Assembly: GCA_031261705.1 (NCBI GenBank)
Contig: JAISJD010000012.1
Coordinates: forward strand, 1-64,000
Direction of reading: 5' to 3'
DNA length: 64,000 nt
Source of the DNA: Lactobacillales bacterium
Lineage (GTDB): Bacteria > Bacillota > Bacilli > Lactobacillales > Streptococcaceae
Part shown: in pieces, positions 46,579 to 54,877 of the stretch
Numbering within the stretch: position 1 is the first letter of the stretch
Layout of the letters: the number at the start of each line of letters is the position of its first letter
Made by a program: the position numbers and the translations under genes
The notes under the pieces: model-generated
Databases searched by the model: none
Told to the model about the DNA's origin: nothing
The model's input: the letters and a program-made list of their open reading frames with translations, nothing else

Positions 46579-46644
46579 TTTCAATGATGAAAGTTTTTTA
46601 ATTTATATAAATCATTCTTCGAGAATTAGAAAAGAGGTTTCTTA

Positions 46645-48006
46645 ATGGAAACAAAAGAAAAAAAATCATCAGTCATAAAATATGCAAATGGGCCTAGTTT
46701 GGAGGAGATTAACTCAACCGTTGATGTGCCAAAAAACGCAGGATTTTGGAAAACATTACTGGCTTATAGCGGGCCTGGTGCACTCGTAGCGGTCGGATAC
46801 ATGGATCCGGGGAACTGGATTACTTCCATTGAAGGGGGCTCCCAATTCAAATACAAGCTATTATCTGTCGTCTTGATTTCTAGTTTAATCGCAATGCTTC
46901 TTCAATACATGGCAGCAAAATTGGGGATTGTCACACAAATGGACTTGGCACAAGCTACTCGCCATCATACTGGGAAAAAAATGGGGATTGTACTTTGGGT
47001 CACGACGGAACTAGCAGTCATGGCAACTGATATTGCTGAAATTATCGGGAGTGCGGTCGCTTTAGAATTGCTCTTTAAAATTCCGCTATTACTCGGGGTT
47101 ATTATCACCATTTTTGATGTCATGCTATTATTAGTTTTAACAAAGCTAGGCTTCCGTAAAATTGAAGCAATTGTCGTCACCTTGATTGCTGTTATTCTTC
47201 TCGTTTTTGGTTATGAAGTATTAATTTCTGATCCAAATTGGGGGGAAGTCATTGCTGGTTATTTCCCAAGAACCGAATTAGTAACAAATGGTTCTATGCT
47301 AACGCTTGCGCTAGGAATTGTCGGAGCAACGGTCATGCCACATAATCTTTACCTACATTCAGCGATTTCACAAACACGTAAAATTAATCATGATGACGAA
47401 AAAGATGTCGCAAAAGCAGTAAAATTTGCAGCACTTGATTCAAATATTCAATTAACTATGGCGTTTGTTATCAACAGTTTATTATTGATTTTAGGTGCTT
47501 CTTTATTCTTTGGGCATTCTGAACCTTTAGGACGTTTTGTTGACCTTTATAATGCACTAGATAATAAAAATATTGTTGGAGCGATTGCCAGCCCTGTACT
47601 TTCTGTTCTTTTCGCAGTCGCTTTACTAGCTTCTGGGCAAAATTCAACCATTACAGGAACACTTACTGGAGAAGTCGTTATGGAAGGATTCTTACACTTG
47701 AAAATGCCTCTATGGCTTCGTCGGGTTGTCACACGTGGATTAGCCGTCCTACCTGTTATCATTTGTGTTATTATCTATGGTGGGCAAGAATCTGCGGTTG
47801 AAGGATTATTACTCTATTCGCAAGTATTCTTATCTATCGCTTTGCCGATTTCAATGATTCCATTGACTATCTTTACCAGTGATAAAAAACTCATGGGTAA
47901 ATTTGTCAACAAGAAATGGATAACCATTCTTGCGTGGATTATCACTATTGTCTTAACTATATTGAATTTCCGTTTAATCTTTGAAACTTTAGCACCATTA
48001 TTTTAG
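46645..48006 (+). CDS. mntH: NRAMP-family manganese transporter
   Basis: A 453-residue proton-coupled Mn2+ importer. [12 protein letters not shown] in helix 1 holds the metal-binding Asp and Asn. The helix 6 motif [13 protein letters not shown] holds the Met and His. About eleven helices follow a soluble N-terminus. ATG follows AAAAGAGG. The manganese box upstream suggests repression when Mn is sufficient. Confidence 0.95.
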   Translation: METKEKKSSVIKYANGPSLEEINSTVDVPKNAGFWKTLLAYSGPGALVAVGYMDPGNWITSIEGGSQFKYKLLSVVLISSLIAMLLQYMAAKLGIVTQMDLAQATRHHTGKKMGIVLWVTTELAVMATDIAEIIGSAVALELLFKIPLLLGVIITIFDVMLLLVLTKLGFRKIEAIVVTLIAVILLVFGYEVLISDPNWGEVIAGYFPRTELVTNGSMLTLALGIVGATVMPHNLYLHSAISQTRKINHDDEKDVAKAVKFAALDSNIQLTMAFVINSLLLILGASLFFGHSEPLGRFVDLYNALDNKNIVGAIASPVLSVLFAVALLASGQNSTITGTLTGEVVMEGFLHLKMPLWLRRVVTRGLAVLPVIICVIIYGGQESAVEGLLLYSQVFLSIALPISMIPLTIFTSDKKLMGKFVNKKWITILAWIITIVLTILNFRLIFETLAPLF

Positions 48007-48011
48007 AAAAT

Positions 48012-48053
48012 GACTTCCCCTCTACTGATTTTGTTGGTAGGGGGAGTTTTTAT
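48012..48053 (+). terminator. Terminator of mntH
   Basis: A GC-rich stem ACTTCCCCTCTAC against GGTAGGGGGAGT, followed by T5. Confidence 0.78.
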
Positions 48054-48202
48054 TTGTGTCAAAATTATTCTTTTTTATCTCCTCTATTATATATCCTCAC
48101 AGAATTTTAAAAATTACTCTGATGCGACTATAGCATAACTATGGAGGAAATGAAAACTGCAAACGAGAGCACACTATCTCTAACCTGATTATGCAAAAAA
48201 GA

Positions 48203-48247
48203 AGACAATCAGTGAACATTTGAGACCATTCACTCATTGCCTGTTTT
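48203..48247. terminator. Probable terminator of the small-gene cluster at 48.3-49.5 kb
   Basis: AGACAATCAGTGAA pairs with TTCACTCATTGCCT (two mismatches). There are T-runs on both strands, after the 48282 stop on the minus strand. Confidence 0.5.
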
Positions 48248-48281
48248 TAATATACTTGTTTATATTGAATCACATTGCCAA

Positions 48282-48659
48282 TTAGTGTGAGAATACTATT
48301 CGTAAAAATAGGATCAAGTACGTCATAACAATTGTTATGATCATCACATTTTCATACCGACTATCGTAAAAAACATTTTTTTCTTCTACATCAATGATTT
48401 TTAGCGTCGGATATGTTTTCTCAAAAAAAGATCTGTATGGTATGCTGCTATTTGTCAATGCAAGTACAACTTCTTGATGACTTTTCTCCAAGTTATCCTC
48501 CAGACTCTTGAAATCAATGATTTCCCATTCTATTTCAGAGTATTCTTCTCTCAAAGTGGTCAATCTCTCCTCTGCTTCCCGACTTTCGTTTATCATCATA
48601 GCTTGACTTGATAATTGAAAATCTACACGCTCCATTCCCTTTAAAACATATCCTTTCAT
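48282..48659 (-). CDS. Unknown protein with C-terminal membrane anchor
   Basis: 125 residues. A soluble, charged N-terminal part (about 1-98, with EEVVLAL-like beta and amphipathic helical stretches) is followed by one hydrophobic helix (VMIITIVMTYLILFLRIVF) and a short tail, so it would face the cytoplasm. I do not recognise the family. It is the last of a row of minus-strand genes behind the lanthipeptide-like gene. An immunity role is possible but unsupported. Confidence 0.5.
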   Translation of the reverse strand: MKGYVLKGMERVDFQLSSQAMMINESREAEERLTTLREEYSEIEWEIIDFKSLEDNLEKSHQEVVLALTNSSIPYRSFFEKTYPTLKIIDVEEKNVFYDSRYENVMIITIVMTYLILFLRIVFSH

Positions 48660-48729
48660 CTTTAGATGTCACTCCTATACTTAGATTGTAATAATTTTAC
48701 TATATAATTTGAATACAAAAACAGCGTCA

Positions 48730-48999
48730 TTATTTCAGTTGAGCTAACGAAGCAAAAAAGAAAATCACTACCACCATCAAACCAATCATATAAATCATTT
48801 TTTCCATTTTTACACCAGCTTTATAGCTTCGCCAAGTATGGATACTTACAATTAATATAGAGACAGCTGAATACAAAATTACTATACCACTATTTTGCAT
48901 CTTCCACGATAAAAAAATCATTCCTATAGAAACAATAACCAAGATAACACTCCAAATTCTTGCCTCATTTCTAACTTTTCTTACTATTTTTCCATCCAT
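48730..48999 (-). CDS. Small three-helix membrane protein, unknown
   Basis: 89 residues. A basic N-terminus (MDGKIVRKVRNEAR) is followed by three hydrophobic helices and almost no loops. The size and layout resemble small DUF6442-like or bacteriocin-immunity-type proteins, but no diagnostic motif is seen. A ribosome binding site (AACAGGAG) is present. It lies 21 bases after the HAD fragment, on the same strand. Confidence 0.5.
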   Translation of the reverse strand: MDGKIVRKVRNEARIWSVILVIVSIGMIFLSWKMQNSGIVILYSAVSILIVSIHTWRSYKAGVKMEKMIYMIGLMVVVIFFFASLAQLK

Positions 49000-49020
49000 T
49001 TTTTTCTCCTGTTCTTTTAT

Positions 49021-49386
49021 TTAATGCGTCCTCAAGCTACTTATTCCCTTCAAAATATCTTCTATAGAATCTTTTCCAATAATAAAATCTCCTCTATCTC
49101 TTATCTCTTTTGTGCTTCTTTGACTAGCAACACTTACATCAGCTTGTACAAACATCGCTTTATCGTTTTCCCCATCGCCAATTGCAACAATTAAATAATC
49201 TTCTTGTTTTTTCTTATTTAACTCAAAATACTTCTTTATTCCTGTACCTTTGTCAATCCCCTTAGGTAATAACTCAATAGAATTGTTAAGAAACAAAAGC
49301 TCACAGTGTCTTTCAATCTCTGATTCTTTGCAATATTGAATCATTTCTTTTTCAGCCTCAATAATTGTTAGCTTATTGGTGAAGCT
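49021..49386 (-). pseudogene. C-terminal fragment of a Cof-type HAD hydrolase
   Basis: About 122 codons open from a TGA at 49387-49389. ELLPKGIDKGTGIKKYF and VAIGDGENDKAMF (motif IV, Mg-binding Asp residues) are the cap-to-core and C-terminal part of a HAD-IIB phosphatase. The N-terminal half with the nucleophile Asp is missing. Its remaining start overlaps the end of the lanthipeptide-like gene, so a deletion junction lies at about 49,370-49,392. Not expected to be active. Confidence 0.65.
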
Positions 49387-49520
49387 TCAGTTCCGACCCA
49401 ACTCGAGACAGCAGAACTAACGGTAAGTATAATAATCGTGCTCCAACTTCTTGACTCTGCTACTCCAGCATTTGACTCTTCCAACAATTGTTCATTTAAA
49501 TCAAAATCTTTGTTTTCCAT
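49368..49520 (-). CDS. Class-I-like lanthipeptide precursor, core apparently truncated
   Basis: 50 residues. The first part, KDFDLNEQLLEESN, is a class I lantibiotic leader: the F-D-L-N motif corresponds to FNLD of nisin, FDLD of subtilin and FNLD of epidermin. GVAESR ends it like the ASPR/AEPR protease site. The core starts SWSTIIILTVSSAV and continues SSWVGTE, rich in Ser and Thr but with no Cys, so no lanthionine ring can form. The frame ends where the HAD fragment begins, so the Cys-bearing C-terminus was probably lost by deletion. A nisin-type exporter gene lies 120 bases away on the other strand. Confidence 0.7.
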   Translation of the reverse strand: MENKDFDLNEQLLEESNAGVAESRSWSTIIILTVSSAVSSWVGTEASPIS

Positions 49521-49639
49521 AAATATATTCTTCTTTTAGCTTTTTTATATACCGCTTACATTTTTAATGGTAATATTATAATGATAAAATATCAAGTAAA
49601 ATTTTCTAAAAAGAGAAAGGTTGGTGCCTTTTTGATAAA

Positions 49640-51361
49640 GTGAATTACTTATTGTTTTGAGCTTGCCATTAAATCCGCCTTTGTACAATTAGTCTGGTTT
49701 ATAGTTTCAACTTTACTCAGTTTGTTTTTACCTATTTTATACAAACCGGATCTGGATTTGAAAACAAACGACTATTATTTTCTATTGTGTGCTTTCCATT
49801 ACTTACTATCCTAGCCCAAATGTTTTTGTCTATTCAGGCGTATTCTACAACAAGGCTAAAAGATATTATGGATTTCAAAATCAGTTTGAAGTCATTAACT
49901 ATAATTTCAAAAGAACCCTTATCTTCTTTTGAGGATCCTGCTTTTTATGATACAATGCAACGCGCAGAGCAAAGTGGCGGCACACATCCATTTGCCATAA
50001 CTGTAGGAATCATCACTCTTTTCTCCCAAATTCTAACTTTGATAAGCTATATTTTCATTCTTATTTCTTGGAAGTGGTGGACACTATTAATTATTGCCAT
50101 TTTTCCATTGCTAAGCAGCTTGCAAATCAAACGGATTAATAAAAGTGAATATGAAATTTTTAAAAGAAGAACTAATTTAGAAAGAAAGAGCTGGTATTAT
50201 GCCAATTTATTGAACAAAGATGAAAATATTAAAGAAACAAAGCTATATGGATTAGAAGAAAAATTCTTATCTCAGTTCATCAAAATGCGTGAGCAATTTC
50301 TAAAAGAGAATCGTGCCTTACTTTTTAAAAGGAGCTCTTATTCACTTCTTATCAATTTCATTTCCATAATATCCACTAGTATTGTCTTGGTTATGATCTT
50401 TTACGAAGCAAGTTTGGGCGTTATTATGCTAGGTTCTTTAATGACTTATGTAAATTCTATCGGAAGCATAAAGACGACTTTTAATACTATTATTGAGTTG
50501 ATTTTTAAACTGCATCAAGATTGCCTATATCTTGACGATTTAAAAGCTATACTTTCTTTGGAAGAAAAACATATGACTGCAACTCCTGAAAAAAAATCAA
50601 TCACTTCAATTCAAACAATCGAATTAAAAAACGTTAGCTTTCAATATTCACGCTCCGATAAAAAAGCCTTAGATACGGTTTCAGTAAAATTTAAAGCTGG
50701 AAATACTTACTCTTTGGTTGGACAAAACGGCTCTGGGAAAACCACTTTAATTAAGTTATTGATGGGGTTTTATCCAACAGAATATTCTGGAGAAATTTTT
50801 ATTAATGGATATAATCTACAAGATATTGATATAGCAAGCTATAAAAAATGTTTATCTGTAGTATTTCAGGATTTTACCAAATATCAATTTCCTGTCAACG
50901 AGGTCATTTCTATTACTGATTATGAGTTACCTCCGATAGAACCTATTGTACAAGCCTCTATTGAAGCAGATTCCCACAATTTTATTGAGAAGTTACCACA
51001 AAGTTATAATCAACAGCTAGGAAACTGGTTTCAAGGAGGAATACAACTATCTGGCGGCGAGTGGCAAAAGCTTTCTATCGCTAAGTCTTTTTACAAGAAA
51101 AATGCTGATTTATTTATTTTTGATGAGCCCAGCAGTGCGCTTGATCCAGTTTCTGAATCTAAGTTATATGAAAAGTTCAATCACTTAACTAAGGATAAAC
51201 TAGGAATATTTATCACTCATCGAATCAACAATGTTAACTTTAACGGTACCATTATCGTAATGGATAACGGAAAAATATCAGAACTTGGATTTTATGACAA
51301 GCTTATGCAGAATAAGCAGCTGTTTTATAAATTGAAAACTGCATCAAACACTATTAACTAG
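49640..51361 (+). pseudogene. NisT-like lantibiotic exporter with two compensating frameshifts
   Basis: An ABC exporter (membrane domain plus ATPase) without a peptidase domain, the type that secretes class I lantibiotics. From 49787 the frame is intact for 524 codons: FEDPAFYDTMQRAEQ, RKSWYYANLLNKDENIKETK, Walker A GQNGSGKTT, LGNWFQGGIQLSGGEWQKL as signature and FIFDEPSSALDPV. These closely parallel NisT. The first 50 residues are split: GTG (49640) NYLLF, a shift at the T4 run near 49656, then ELAIKSAFVQLVWFIVSTLL in another frame. A second shift at the T4 run near 49736 returns to the main frame. Confidence 0.75.
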
Positions 51362-51376
51362 CATTGGAGACGAATA

Positions 51377-52288
51377 ATGAAAAAAATAAGTATACTGATT
51401 TCTTTCCTGGTTTTATTGCTTGCCTCATGTACAAATGAAGACAAATCGCTTGAAACACAAAAGAAAGAAGCGGTTGATTGGCCTTTCTATGAAATTATTT
51501 CTGATGATACAACGCAGGGCTACATTCTAGGAAGTATTCACATAGGTAGCAACGGATGGTACCCTTTTCCTACAGAAATTACTGACGCAATCGACAACTC
51601 TTCTTCAATTATTTCTGAAGTAAAATATTCAAGTGCTTTCTCCCAAAATATTTTTAACTATCAATCTGATGCGGATACTTTTGAAAAATACTTATTGAAT
51701 AACTATTTTTCAAAAGAAGAAAAAGAAGAGCTTTTGGAAATAGCATCAAACTATAAAATCTCTAAATTAGACTTTGAAAATACTACCCTAGCAGACTTCT
51801 ATTCACAATTACAAATCGCATCCTTGACTCAACAGGAAGTTGTTGGCGGAGTTGATTACAGAGTTTATAGCTACTTACAAAAAGCTGAGCGACTGAGTGA
51901 TAATACTGGCTTTGAAACAGTCAGTGAGCAATATTTGCTGCTCAATAGAAGTCTGGAAAGTGAGCTTCAATCAAACTCTAACTGGATTGAAATCATCCCA
52001 AGCTATAAGGAATCTATCAAACAAAAAGAGCAATCTCTAAATAATTACATTACAGGAGATATTCAGCAAATGGTGAATGAAGATGATTTAGAAACACTAT
52101 TTGATACTAAAATCCTGATTGAAGAAAGGCAAAATATATGGTTTCAAACATTGACAGAGCGACTAAATACTGACAAAAAAATATTTACAGTTGTCGGTGC
52201 TGCTCATTTATATGGGGAGAACGGCCTATTAAAGGAACTGGAACGAGCTGGTTATTCTATTCGAAAAGTAGATATTTCTGGAAGCTGA
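51377..52288 (+). CDS. TraB/GumN-family lipoprotein
   Basis: 303 residues. A lipoprotein signal peptide with lipobox LLASC is near residue 17. The mature part has GYILGSIHIGSNGWYPFP at its start and FTVVGAAHLYGENGLLKEL at its end, the two GxxH-type motifs of the TraB/GumN (Tiki-like) fold, a putative metalloprotease. It begins 16 bases after the exporter gene, on the same strand. Class I lantibiotic loci often carry a lipoprotein immunity gene (LanI); this unrelated lipoprotein occupies that slot. Enterococcal TraB inhibits sex-pheromone signalling, so action on extracellular peptides is conceivable. Confidence 0.75.
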   Translation: MKKISILISFLVLLLASCTNEDKSLETQKKEAVDWPFYEIISDDTTQGYILGSIHIGSNGWYPFPTEITDAIDNSSSIISEVKYSSAFSQNIFNYQSDADTFEKYLLNNYFSKEEKEELLEIASNYKISKLDFENTTLADFYSQLQIASLTQQEVVGGVDYRVYSYLQKAERLSDNTGFETVSEQYLLLNRSLESELQSNSNWIEIIPSYKESIKQKEQSLNNYITGDIQQMVNEDDLETLFDTKILIEERQNIWFQTLTERLNTDKKIFTVVGAAHLYGENGLLKELERAGYSIRKVDISGS

Positions 52289-52445
52289 TATGGGCAAAAT
52301 CTATTTCTTTTCAACATAAATAAATCTAGTGAAACATATCTTAAAATCTGGAGAAGAGGCAATATACATTCCTCCCTCATGGTGATTTTCTCTCAACTAC
52401 TCAGCAAAGCCACTGCTACAATATGATGCTATACTAAATATTTTC

Positions 52446-52496
52446 CCAAAAAAAGAAACTATTGTGTTCCGAAAAGGAAGCAATAGTTTCTTTTTA
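52446..52496. terminator. Bidirectional terminator between the lipoprotein gene and pepV
   Basis: AGAAACTATTG...TTCC pairs with GGAA...CAATAGTTTCT around a small loop, with A- and T-runs outside, serving the converging genes. The remaining 52289-52445 shows nothing recognisable. Confidence 0.8.
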
Positions 52497-52532
52497 TCCT
52501 ACATTTATCAAGGCAGTTAGCCAGTTTGTTCC

Positions 52533-53945
52533 TTACTTCGCTAGACGATAAATCGCATCTGCATAAATCACCGCCGCACGATATAAGTCGTCTTCTACGA
52601 TAAATTCATTGGCTTGGTGCATGGTATCCACCGCACCTGGGAACATTGCCCCGTATGCTACACCACGTTCCATTAAGCGACCGAATGTCCCGCCACCGAT
52701 AATTTGTTCATAGCCCTTTTCACCTGTATGGTCTTCGTAGACTTGAAGTAAAGTCGCTACCAATGGATCATCCATAGGAACGTAGTGAGGCGTGTGTCCG
52801 TGTTCTGCTAGAGTAATCTCTTGCACGAATGCGCCTATGGTCTTGTCTAAGCCCGCTTTAATTGTTTCTGGTGTCGTTCCTTGAGGGTAACGGAAATTAA
52901 GCGCAATGCGGTTATCTGTGCCGTCAGCAACAAAGTTAAAGACCCCTGCATTCATGGATAATTTGCCCATTTTTGCGTCTTCGATTGCTACACCTAATTT
53001 TTCACCGTCGTGATCGACAAACGCATAGTCGCCAGCAACCTTTAGGAAACCTTTCGCAGCACCACCGAAGTCATAGCTGTTTAGGAAACGAGCAAGATAA
53101 GTCGCTCCATTAATTCCTGTTTGCGGGTTCGCACCGTGAGCAGATTTTCCGCTAACAACGAAAGTAACATCTTTTCCGTCGACAGTCACTGTTCCAGTAA
53201 CAGGGTTCGCTTCTGTATAATCAGCAAAAGCTTTTTCAAGTGTTGTAGCATCAAAATCTGCAGGGACAGTAATAGTAGCTGTTCCTGATTCTGGTACCAT
53301 ATTTTCACGTAAACCGCCTTGGAAGCTCTTTAAGATGAACGTTCCGCCGTTTGTTCCGTCAAAGTTCAAGTATTCTGTGATATTTCCTTTTTCACCATTG
53401 ATAATTGGAAATTCTGCATCTGGTGAGAAACCAAAGTCTGGTTTTTCTGCGTGGGCAAAGTAGTAATCCATATCTGCCCAGCCAGATTCTTCATCTGTTC
53501 CAATGACAAATTTAATTTTCTTAGATAATGGAACATTTAGTTCTTTCAAAATTTTCAGACCATAGTAGCAAGCCACGGTTGGTCCTTTATCATCGCTTGA
53601 TCCACGTGCGAAGATTTTTCCGTCACGAATTTCTGGTTCATAAGGGTTTGAATCCCATCCAGTTCCCGCTGGTACAACGTCCATATGAGCGAAAATTCCA
53701 AGTGTTTCATCGCCTTCACCATATTCAAATTCCCCAACGTAGTTATCCACATTATTGGTTTTGAAACCATCACGTTCCGCAAGCTCCAATAATTTTAACA
53801 TTGCTGCCTTTGGACCGGGACCAAATGGGGCATCTGCAGTTACCGCAGAATCATCACGTTCAGAATTGATACGTAATAAAGTAAATAAATCGGCTAGTAA
53901 ATCTTCTTTACGAGCGTCAACTTCTTTTTGAAAATCAATTGACAT
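52533..53945 (-). CDS. pepV: Dipeptidase PepV (M20 family)
   Basis: A 470-residue zinc dipeptidase of broad specificity in peptide use. The ligands are visible: GIFAHMDVVPAG (His and Asp), GSSDDKGPT (bridging Asp) and the catalytic TDEESG. The lid domain is inserted in the middle, and GGGTFGRLMERGVAYGAMFPG near the C-terminus matches PepV. The ATG follows AAGGAGTGAACAA. Monocistronic. Confidence 0.94.
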   Translation of the reverse strand: MSIDFQKEVDARKEDLLADLFTLLRINSERDDSAVTADAPFGPGPKAAMLKLLELAERDGFKTNNVDNYVGEFEYGEGDETLGIFAHMDVVPAGTGWDSNPYEPEIRDGKIFARGSSDDKGPTVACYYGLKILKELNVPLSKKIKFVIGTDEESGWADMDYYFAHAEKPDFGFSPDAEFPIINGEKGNITEYLNFDGTNGGTFILKSFQGGLRENMVPESGTATITVPADFDATTLEKAFADYTEANPVTGTVTVDGKDVTFVVSGKSAHGANPQTGINGATYLARFLNSYDFGGAAKGFLKVAGDYAFVDHDGEKLGVAIEDAKMGKLSMNAGVFNFVADGTDNRIALNFRYPQGTTPETIKAGLDKTIGAFVQEITLAEHGHTPHYVPMDDPLVATLLQVYEDHTGEKGYEQIIGGGTFGRLMERGVAYGAMFPGAVDTMHQANEFIVEDDLYRAAVIYADAIYRLAK

Positions 53946-54040
53946 GTGTTGTTCACTCCTTCTTATAAAAACAAAAAATTTTTAGTTTTCTCCCTATTTA
54001 TCTTATCATTAGTAGAAAAAAAAGAAAATGAATTTAACAG

Positions 54041-54089
54041 TAAAAAGAAAGAGAGCCCTGAATCAACTTGAAAAAGCCAATTCAGAGCT
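54041..54089 (-). terminator. Terminator of the DHA2-DUF4811 operon
   Basis: On the minus strand AGCTCTGAAT pairs with ATTCAGGGCT, followed by CTCTTTCTTTTTAC. Confidence 0.65.
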
Positions 54090-54094
54090 AATTT

Positions 54095-54877
54095 TTAATT
54101 TGCTTTCTTTACTTCTTCTATTAATTTCTTCATAGATTCTGCTTGAAATTCTTTTGTATATTTTTCGACTAATTCTTTTTGTTTTTCTTGTAATTTTGCT
54201 GGATCCATGAGTAGTTGTGCAGCCTCCATATCGCCAGACTTCGCTTGTGCTCCAAATTCTTCCATATCGGCTTGAACCTTTGCACCGATAAAGCTTTGTG
54301 CTTCTTGCTTCATTTTTGCTTGATAATCCTTATCTTTTCCAAGACTTTCAAGTTTTTTCGCTTGTGCTGTAGAAAGCGTCGTCCAAGTTTTCGGAAGATA
54401 GAAGGTATTCGTTATTTCTTTCACAGTGTGGTCATTTCCCGCAAGTCCGAAAATAAACTTCATTGCTTCAGAGCTGTAAACTTTTTCTTTCTTCACTTGA
54501 ACCAAGAAAGCCGAAGCTTCTGACGTTGTTTTAACGACATTTTTCACCATAATATCTGGTTTAGTCGTTGACGGTTTCTTTTGATTTTCATCTGTTTTAT
54601 AGATGTAGACTCTTTCCTTATCCGCCGTTCCTACGCTTTGATAAAGGAGGAAAGGCATTTCCTTACTTGGTGAGGCAGAATAGATAGTTTTAGAGGTTTC
54701 AACGGTCTTATTACTCATGCCAAAATAGCTATGCGCATTTAAGATAATCCCTAGTAGTGAAAGCGCAAGGAGGATAAAGGAGCCACCTACTGCGAAGACA
54801 CGTTTATTTGGCTTTTCTACAAAGTTCATTGACAAGAAAAAGAGTAGAGCGCTGAGAACTAAGAGAACTAATATCAT
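54095..54877 (-). CDS. DUF4811 membrane-anchored protein
   Basis: 260 residues. Two N-terminal hydrophobic helices (about 1-18 and 27-47) are followed by a long extracytoplasmic domain rich in Lys and Ala. It matches the DUF4811 proteins that follow DHA2 multidrug transporter genes in Lactobacillales. The start overlaps the transporter stop by one base (TAATG). Probably an accessory to the exporter; the mechanism is unknown. Confidence 0.8.
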   Translation of the reverse strand: MILVLLVLSALLFFLSMNFVEKPNKRVFAVGGSFILLALSLLGIILNAHSYFGMSNKTVETSKTIYSASPSKEMPFLLYQSVGTADKERVYIYKTDENQKKPSTTKPDIMVKNVVKTTSEASAFLVQVKKEKVYSSEAMKFIFGLAGNDHTVKEITNTFYLPKTWTTLSTAQAKKLESLGKDKDYQAKMKQEAQSFIGAKVQADMEEFGAQAKSGDMEAAQLLMDPAKLQEKQKELVEKYTKEFQAESMKKLIEEVKKAN

